From positions 1 to 6,995 of the forward strand of contig JBGPBY010000395.1 in the NCBI GenBank assembly GCA_041481485.1: DNA of 6,995 nt, in the 5' to 3' direction. Positions 1-4,299 of the stretch are shown in pieces. Position 1 is the stretch's first letter. Each line of letters opens with the position of its first letter. This DNA is from JBGPBY01 sp041481485. GTDB taxonomy: Bacteria > Acidobacteriota > Terriglobia > 20CM-2-55-15. A program made the position numbers and the translations under genes. The notes under the pieces were generated by a model. It searched no databases, was not told the DNA's origin, and worked only from the letters and a program-made list of their open reading frames with translations.

Positions 1-1176
1 CGCCATTTCAAAGTAGGTGTCGCTTTCAAATCCTTTCGCGCCCACGCACTCCTGAAGCTGGGCCATGACCTTCACGCCTTCGGTACTCACTTTCGCCTTC
101 TGGACCGCACAGTAGAGAAGATATCGCCGGTCGTCTGCAGTTGCGCCATGGACATAATCGATTGCGCGATAGGCAAACAGTTTCATCGCGGTCAGGCGTG
201 CATAGGCATGAGCAACGCTGGATTCGAGATGAGGCATCTCAAGGGCCGGCTTGCCATAAAGCATTCGATTGCGAAGGTGAGACACGGCCTCTTCCATGGC
301 ATGCTCACACATGCCGATGGAGCCGAATCCGAGGAAGAATTTACCAAGAGTAATTGTGCCGAATATGGAATCCCACGCGGTACGCCCTTCTGCAATGACA
401 TCCGTCGGGGGAACCGGATGCCCGGCGACTTCGAAGGCCCCCACATTGGCAGATCGGACTCCCAAAGTACGGATCTTTCCTAGGCTTTTGAATTCTGCAG
501 ACTGCCTTGGCCGAAGCGCCATCAGCATGAATGGCGCGCGAAAGGAGCGCTCTACTTTGGCGTCATCGATGACTCTTCCAAGCACAGCGATAATCGACGC
601 GGCATCCGTATTTCCGATGTAGTACTTCTTTCCGTTGGCACTGTAACCCGACGCCGTGCGTTTGATGGTGAACTCGTTCGAAAGCAGATCCGAACCATGA
701 TCCTTTTCAGAAACACCGAACGCTAACAGCTTTCCGGATTCCAACTCCGCAACGGCCTCCCGTTTCAAATCGTCATTGGATCCCAGAAGAATGGAGAAGA
801 GTCCGAGAAATGTAACCTGGAGGCTATATCCGTGGGCGGGACTGCAATAAGCAAAGGACTCGAGGAAACGGGCATAGCGCAGCAAATCAAAGCATGTTCC
901 ATGATGGGAATATGCCTCGGGAGACAGGACTGAGGCATAAAGCGAGTTTTTAGCCTGATAGGCAATCCAATCCTCGTACCATTCCTCTCGCCGGTCTTCC
1001 TCCTTGAGTGTTGGTAATCCCTTGAGTTCGAAAAATTTCAGCAGTAAACGAGTCGCTGAATCTTTCAGATAGGCATCCGCGTTTTTGGAGCCCTTTGAAC
1101 CCAGGAATGCAATGGGATAGATGGATCTTTGTTCCGGCGGGACTACGGCGATTCCTGTTGAATTTTCGGCGTGCAT
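1..1176 (-). CDS. Acyl-CoA dehydrogenase family protein, 3' end cut by window edge
   Basis: This is a flavin enzyme of the acyl-CoA dehydrogenase family, which introduces an alpha-beta double bond into acyl thioesters. I translated the minus strand by hand: 392 codons stay open from ATG at 1176 to the window edge with no stop. The flavin/substrate segment GVSEKDHGSD (154-163) replaces the usual T-E-x-x-x-G-S-D form; SANGKKYYIGN (179-189) is the typical beta-domain strand; RNRMLYGKP (302-310) is the C-terminal helix-bundle motif; GAKGFESDTYFEMA (379-392) is the start of the G-G-x-G...R-D motif, so the R-D pair and the rest of the C-terminus lie off-window. The N-terminal part is longer than in a classical ~380-residue enzyme. 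The start is supported by GGGAGAGG just upstream (1181-1188). It overlaps the acyltransferase gene by 34 bp, so the two are probably co-translated. The family is clear; the substrate (fatty acyl-CoA or carrier-bound acyl chain) is unknown. Confidence 0.9.
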   Translation of the reverse strand, partial: MHAENSTGIAVVPPEQRSIYPIAFLGSKGSKNADAYLKDSATRLLLKFFELKGLPTLKEEDRREEWYEDWIAYQAKNSLYASVLSPEAYSHHGTCFDLLRYARFLESFAYCSPAHGYSLQVTFLGLFSILLGSNDDLKREAVAELESGKLLAFGVSEKDHGSDLLSNEFTIKRTASGYSANGKKYYIGNTDAASIIAVLGRVIDDAKVERSFRAPFMLMALRPRQSAEFKSLGKIRTLGVRSANVGAFEVAGHPVPPTDVIAEGRTAWDSIFGTITLGKFFLGFGSIGMCEHAMEEAVSHLRNRMLYGKPALEMPHLESSVAHAYARLTAMKLFAYRAIDYVHGATADDRRYLLYCAVQKAKVSTEGVKVMAQLQECVGAKGFESDTYFEMA

Positions 1177-1904
1177 GCCACCTCTCCCGCTTGAACCTGT
1201 GATTTCGCTTTCAGCGCGGCAATGCCGTCCATAATACGCTTGAGTGCGATTTCACGGGCCTCCTTATCGCGATGTTGCCCTGCCAGATCCAAGAAACGAA
1301 TGGGCGGACCAAAGCTCATTGTGATTCGGTTGAATCGGAAGAAATCCAGGATCATTCCTGAAAACGGATTGGCCCCATCCAGATAAGCCGGCACCACTGT
1401 GGCGTTCGAAATCAATGCCAGCAGAGCGACACCCTGCCGCGCATCTTTCAACTGGCCATCATCGCTGATGCGGCCCTCGGGGAATATGCCAATGCATCCA
1501 TTGTTGGAAAGTTCACGTGACGCAGCCCGGATGCTTGCAGTGTCGTTGCCGTTGCGATTGACGGGAATGACACGAAGCAGGCGATATATATAGTACAGAG
1601 GTCTTCTCTCATAGTATTCGCGAGCTTCCATGAATCGAATTGCACGATTGCGGCAGCTGACCTGAAGACAGACCGGGTCGAATACGCTGGTGTGGTTGGC
1701 GACAAGAATCAACGGTCCCGATTTCGGAATGTTATGTGTGTCGACGGCACGATACTTCTTGAATATCGCCAGATAAATCACGGCCATCGTGCGCAGCAAC
1801 TCCAGTGAAGGAGGCAGCGAGGGATTGGAATGCCGCAGCACGAGGGTGAGTCCCAATGTGGCAAAGGTGGCGGCAATAATGAATTCCATCAAAAAATGGT
1901 TCAC
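1143..1904 (-). CDS. PlsC-type lysophospholipid/glycerol acyltransferase, GTG start
   Basis: A 253-residue membrane-associated acyltransferase of the 1-acyl-glycerol-3-phosphate acyltransferase (PlsC) superfamily, which moves an acyl chain from acyl-CoA or acyl-ACP to a hydroxyl, usually of a lysophospholipid. The four family blocks are present: NHTSVFD (70-76, catalytic His71 and Asp76), VIPVNRNG (112-119, Arg117), FPEGRIS (141-147, Glu143-Gly-Arg145) and VVPAYLDG (170-177). Residues 5-24 form a hydrophobic N-terminal segment, probably a membrane anchor. Length is typical for the family. The start codon is GTG at 1904, preceded at 7 nt by AAGGAG; the in-frame ATG five codons later has no comparable site. 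The last 34 bp overlap the acyl-CoA dehydrogenase start, which suggests an operon for modifying or remodelling acyl chains. Members acylate lysophosphatidate, ornithine lipids, hopanoids and other acceptors, so I assign no symbol. Confidence 0.92.
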   Translation of the reverse strand: MNHFLMEFIIAATFATLGLTLVLRHSNPSLPPSLELLRTMAVIYLAIFKKYRAVDTHNIPKSGPLILVANHTSVFDPVCLQVSCRNRAIRFMEAREYYERRPLYYIYRLLRVIPVNRNGNDTASIRAASRELSNNGCIGIFPEGRISDDGQLKDARQGVALLALISNATVVPAYLDGANPFSGMILDFFRFNRITMSFGPPIRFLDLAGQHRDKEAREIALKRIMDGIAALKAKSQVQAGEVACTPKIQQESP

Positions 1905-1911
1905 AAAGCAG

Positions 1912-1917
1912 CTCCTT
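1912..1917 (-). promoter_or_regulatory. Ribosome binding site fixing the GTG start of the acyltransferase
   Basis: On the minus strand the sequence reads AAGGAG, then seven bases, then GTG. This strong Shine-Dalgarno match supports initiation at GTG 1904 rather than at the in-frame ATG at 1889. Confidence 0.8.
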
Positions 1918-1964
1918 TCATACTTTCTTCCGATTTAACAGTGGCACGTCTGCTGCCGCGATGC

Positions 1965-1993
1965 ATAGGAGTTTTATTCCCCAGTCATTTCAA
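1965..1993 (-). promoter_or_regulatory. Candidate sigma-70-like promoter for the acyltransferase/dehydrogenase pair
   Basis: In the 132-bp gap between the lipoprotein and acyltransferase genes (1905-2036) the minus strand carries TTGAAA (1988-1993, 5 of 6 to the -35 consensus), a 17-bp spacer and TCCTAT (1965-1970, 3 of 6 to the -10 consensus). The predicted start near 1958 would leave a leader of about 54 nt. The -10 match is poor, so this is tentative. I saw no convincing rho-independent terminator in the gap, so read-through from upstream is also possible. Confidence 0.3.
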
Positions 1994-2036
1994 GACTTTA
2001 CGGCTCGCTATCTTACCTAAATCGTAAGCTGCGGAA

Positions 2037-2798
2037 TCAGTTTCCTCCCGGGTGAAACTCCACCAATTGCACCTCTGCTTCTCCCGGAGTGCCAAAGCGT
2101 TCGTACACATATGACGTTATGCCAATTCCAGGGACGAACTGCAACGATGTATGCCCCGCGGGGGATCGATGTTCGAGTTTGTATTCGACTGCGTCGTCCC
2201 GAACCACAGGTGTATTGATCTTTTCAATTTTTGCCGGCAGCGGTACTCCGACTTCCCAGCAATCGGCCTTCTCGTAACATGATCCTGGCCGAAGTGGCAA
2301 CTCCATGAATGGCGGGATTCCGCTCAGCTTTTTCGAAATCTCCGTCTCGTCGGATAGAAGTAAAGACAGGTCCTCCACCGCGGTGAGCTCATAATACTTT
2401 CCGTCAGCACTGACAATGACGTGATTCTCGCGAGCCTTTCCCGGAACATACCATGCGAGATCTTCCGGATGACCCTGCACAAACGAAACGTTAAATTTTC
2501 CGATTTGTTCGCTGCGAGCGACAGCCATCTTCCAGGTGATGGGAGATTCGCGTGTCTGTGTTCCGTCCTGCCATTTCACTTTGCCTTGATAGATCCAGTA
2601 CGAGCCCGTGGACAGCGGGAAATCCTCACGAACGACGGATGTTGCTACCGATGAGATTTTGGCAGTGGGAGGTTTGCTCGAGCAGCCGTGCAGAATCAAG
2701 ACACCCATCAGAATAATCGCGGACCGGCCCCGGATCTTTCGGCGCAACGTGTGAGCGAAGGAGTTTCGACCGCGGCCCGCTACGGAGTCGAATACCAT
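2037..2798 (-). CDS. Probable exported lipoprotein of unknown function
   Basis: A 253-residue protein I cannot assign to a named family. A basic stretch (RRKIRGR, 19-25) and a hydrophobic segment (26-36) lead to LHGC (36-39), a plausible though imperfect lipobox with His at -2, so Cys39 would be the lipidated first residue of the mature protein. The rest is a soluble domain with many beta-type segments: LSTGSYWIYQGKVKW (62-76) near the start resembles the 'x-G-x-x-W-x-Y' opening of secreted bacterial lipoproteins, and FVPGIGITSYVYERFG (221-236) resembles their 'PGxGxV' ending. Cys174 and Cys180 could form a disulfide. I chose ATG 2798 because AAGGG sits six bases upstream; a TTG at codon 18 would give a more usual signal peptide but has no ribosome site. 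The gene overlaps the VWA gene by 19 bp, suggesting co-translation and possibly a shared job at the envelope. Confidence 0.75.
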   Translation of the reverse strand: MVFDSVAGRGRNSFAHTLRRKIRGRSAIILMGVLILHGCSSKPPTAKISSVATSVVREDFPLSTGSYWIYQGKVKWQDGTQTRESPITWKMAVARSEQIGKFNVSFVQGHPEDLAWYVPGKARENHVIVSADGKYYELTAVEDLSLLLSDETEISKKLSGIPPFMELPLRPGSCYEKADCWEVGVPLPAKIEKINTPVVRDDAVEYKLEHRSPAGHTSLQFVPGIGITSYVYERFGTPGEAEVQLVEFHPGGN

Positions 2799-3808
2799 GC
2801 GTAGCCCTTGCGATGAGTGACTTTCAGATCCGGCTGCCGCATTTTGACTTCGATCGTTCGAAATTCGCCCGGAGTGCCTTCATTGTTGCGGGAACGATAT
2901 CCGAGGACATACTGACGGCGCGCTTCTTCAGTAATCTGATTGAACGCGTGTTCCATGGCACCCTGGGATTGACCGTCCCGGACATCTCCACCGGTAACGT
3001 TCGCGTACGAACTCAGCGCGCCGAACGAGCCGAACCGGCCGTATTCCGTCGAGACCGCGAATACCTGGATATTGTTGCGTAACAGCAGATCCGTATTCTG
3101 ATCGAGCGAATGGACGTTGTTTTTCCCCGCGCCCTGGCCGTCGGAAATGAGAAGAATAATCCGGCGCCGATCGCCGGGACGGCTCTTCAGCGCATTCGCG
3201 GCCTCATATACGGCATTGTGGATCACACGATTGTCGCTGCCGGTCTTATTCCCGTAATCAAAAATCCGGAGCGTGGAACGCAGCCATCCCGGTCCGCCGG
3301 TGATTAGTTCCTGCTGACCGACCGGGTAAGCTTCCGCGATTTTGGAGATCACCTTAAAGCTCTTTTCGAGCTGTTTCGGATCATTACTGAAGTCGGAAAG
3401 CCTGTCGACGATCTGATCGAAGCGAAATACTGCGGCTTCATCATCCGGAGTGAAACCGGCACTGATGACAAACAGAAGCGGGGCAACACGCTGAAGGGCA
3501 TTATTGGTGACCCCGTCATCAATGATGACCGCGATGGACATCGGTTGCGGATCGGAGTCGAAATTCAGAATTGACTGCTGCCTTCCGTCCTCGAGTACTC
3601 TGAAGTCTTCTTTGGCGAGACCGGTGACGAAATCGCCGTTGGGCCCTTTCACGGAGACCGGAACAACCACAAGATCGGTTCGGACCTGAATTTGGCTAAG
3701 TGCGGTTTTGGCAGAACTGATCAGGAAGCAACAGGAGAGGACGAATGTGATGCCAATGGACAACCAACCCAGCCGGGTTTTTAATAAATGTGCTTTCATC
3801 ACTTTCAT
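2780..3808 (-). CDS. Exported VWFA-related (acidobacterial type) protein
   Basis: A 342-residue secreted or periplasmic protein with a von Willebrand factor A domain of the type expanded in Acidobacteriota. Residues 1-39 form a signal peptide: basic start, hydrophobic core (about 14-31), probable cleavage after TALS. The segment VRTDLVVVPVSVKGPNGDFV (42-61) followed by GLAKEDFRVLEDG (63-75) is the family's characteristic N-terminal strand pair. The VWA domain spans about 90-300: the metal-site motif usually D-x-S-x-S is DDGVT (97-101), and the later Asp is present in ISDG (221-224). The C-terminal QYVLGYRSR (299-307) and KVTHRKGYAWY (329-339) also fit the family. The reading frame stays open upstream to 3970, but the signal peptide fits ATG 3808; GGAG lies 11 nt upstream of it. 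Family members have no firmly known function; binding of protein partners or envelope structures is the usual inference. The 3' end overlaps the lipoprotein gene. Confidence 0.88.
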   Translation of the reverse strand: MKVMKAHLLKTRLGWLSIGITFVLSCCFLISSAKTALSQIQVRTDLVVVPVSVKGPNGDFVTGLAKEDFRVLEDGRQQSILNFDSDPQPMSIAVIIDDGVTNNALQRVAPLLFVISAGFTPDDEAAVFRFDQIVDRLSDFSNDPKQLEKSFKVISKIAEAYPVGQQELITGGPGWLRSTLRIFDYGNKTGSDNRVIHNAVYEAANALKSRPGDRRRIILLISDGQGAGKNNVHSLDQNTDLLLRNNIQVFAVSTEYGRFGSFGALSSYANVTGGDVRDGQSQGAMEHAFNQITEEARRQYVLGYRSRNNEGTPGEFRTIEVKMRQPDLKVTHRKGYAWYSTP

Positions 3809-3876
3809 GGGGAAACGTGCTCCGCAAACACTGTTTCGAAATGGTCTGACGCCTCTCCTTCTCATGGGTAAGCAAA

Positions 3877-3893
3877 TACAATTCCTAATTGTA
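3877..3893. promoter_or_regulatory. AT-rich inverted repeat over a -10-like box, candidate operator
   Basis: TACAATT-CCT-AATTGTA is a perfect 7-bp inverted repeat with a 3-bp centre. On the minus strand its upstream arm contains TACAAT (3888-3893), five of six to the -10 consensus, placed about 80 bp ahead of the VWA start. No good -35 box lies at the right distance, so an activator-dependent promoter or a repressor site are both possible. Confidence 0.4.
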
Positions 3894-3906
3894 AGGCAAT
3901 ACCGTC

Positions 3907-3934
3907 TTGACAGTCTCGTGTAACAAGGTTTACA
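3907..3934 (+). promoter_or_regulatory. Candidate promoter for the RRM/phosphorylase operon
   Basis: A perfect -35 hexamer TTGACA (3907-3912) is followed after 16 bp by TTTACA (3929-3934), three of six to the -10 consensus. Transcription would begin near 3941, giving a leader of about 77 nt. The -35 is strong and the -10 weak. Confidence 0.45.
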
Positions 3935-3945
3935 AGAAGGTTCAC

Positions 3946-3961
3946 GGTACGGTGCCGTACC
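3946..3961. promoter_or_regulatory. Palindrome at the predicted transcription start, candidate operator or leader hairpin
   Basis: GGTACGGTGCCGTACC is a perfect 7-bp inverted repeat with a 2-bp centre (TG). It lies just downstream of the candidate -10 box, a common place for a repressor operator. In RNA it could fold as a 6-bp stem with a GUGC loop. No U-run follows, so it is not a terminator. Confidence 0.45.
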
Positions 3962-3990
3962 TCCAGCCAAGACACTGCTGTCCAGGGAAT

Positions 3991-4008
3991 TGAAAACTTC
4001 GCTTTTCA
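3991..4008 (+). promoter_or_regulatory. Small hairpin abutting the RRM gene's ribosome site
   Basis: TGAAAA-CTTCGC-TTTTCA is a perfect 6-bp inverted repeat with a 6-nt loop. It ends right before GCAGG (4009-4013), the only ribosome-site candidate ahead of ATG 4018. The stem is A-U rich and therefore weak by itself, but its position would suit translational control or temperature-sensitive access. Confidence 0.3.
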
Positions 4009-4017
4009 GCAGGTGCC

Positions 4018-4299
4018 ATGCCCCAATTACTTTTATCTAATGTTCCATGGAACTGTAAGGAATCGGAACTTCGGGAGTGGGTAACATCTTACGGATTTTC
4101 GGTGGACTCGGTACGCTTGGTTCGAGATCTGGTGACCAATGGATCGCCCGCGTTTGCCTACGTGCAGCTGAACGACAGTAACCACAATGCCCTGGCGATC
4201 GATAAACTCAATCGCAGGGTCCTGAATGGTAATGTTGTTCAGGTTCAGGAAGAGTGGCAATCTTCATCTTCACAGTTCGAGAGAAGGAGAACCCGGTAA
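4018..4299 (+). CDS. Small single-domain RNA-recognition-motif (RRM) protein
   Basis: A 93-residue cytoplasmic RNA-binding protein of the bacterial single-RRM type. RRM proteins bind short single-stranded RNA on a four-strand beta sheet. RNP2 is LLLSNVP (4-10); RNP1 is PAFAYVQL (44-51), with the two RNA-stacking aromatics Phe46 and Tyr48 kept but the first basic residue and the final aromatic changed. RNP2 has Leu5 where an aromatic is usual. Helix 1 (ESELREWVTSYG, 15-26), helix 2 (NHNALAIDKLN, 55-65) and the last strand (RVLNGNVVQVQEEW, 67-80) complete the fold; a Ser-rich linker and a basic tail RRRTR (89-93) follow. The length matches cyanobacterial-type Rbp proteins. The start has a modest ribosome site (GCAGG, four bases from ATG). 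Its TAA directly touches the phosphorylase ATG, and its last codons contain the phosphorylase ribosome site. The RNA target is unknown; its own operon mRNA is one possibility. Confidence 0.88.
   Translation: MPQLLLSNVPWNCKESELREWVTSYGFSVDSVRLVRDLVTNGSPAFAYVQLNDSNHNALAIDKLNRRVLNGNVVQVQEEWQSSSSQFERRRTR
4284..4289 (+). promoter_or_regulatory. Ribosome binding site of the phosphorylase inside the RRM gene
   Basis: AAGGAG lies within the Arg codons at the end of the RRM gene, 10 nt before ATG 4300. It fixes the phosphorylase start and means ribosomes finishing the RRM protein pass over the site, favouring coupled translation. Confidence 0.75.

Larger units (their letters stand above)
3809..4017. 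other. Divergent intergenic region between the VWA and RRM/phosphorylase units
   Basis: This 209-bp gap holds no convincing gene. It carries promoter-like boxes in both directions, inverted repeats at 3877-3893, 3946-3961 and 3991-4008, a weak 4-bp inverted repeat at 3971-3982, and a direct repeat, AAGGTTTAC (3925-3933) and AAGGTTCAC (3937-3945), exactly 12 bp apart. Such density suggests that both transcription units are controlled from here. Confidence 0.7.

Noticed and set aside
141..622. Several plus-strand open frames of 70-111 codons
   Set aside because: They are shadows of the acyl-CoA dehydrogenase on the minus strand, which carries the recognisable family motifs.
2005..2035. CTTAC-GATTTAG-GTAAG inverted repeat downstream of the lipoprotein gene as a terminator
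   Set aside because: The stem is only five base pairs, AT-rich and lacks a following U-run on the minus strand.
3809..3970. Upstream extension of the VWA gene to ATG 3970
   Set aside because: The added 54 residues are Arg/Cys-rich with no domain, would bury the signal peptide, and would run through the inverted repeats; ATG 3808 begins a normal signal peptide.
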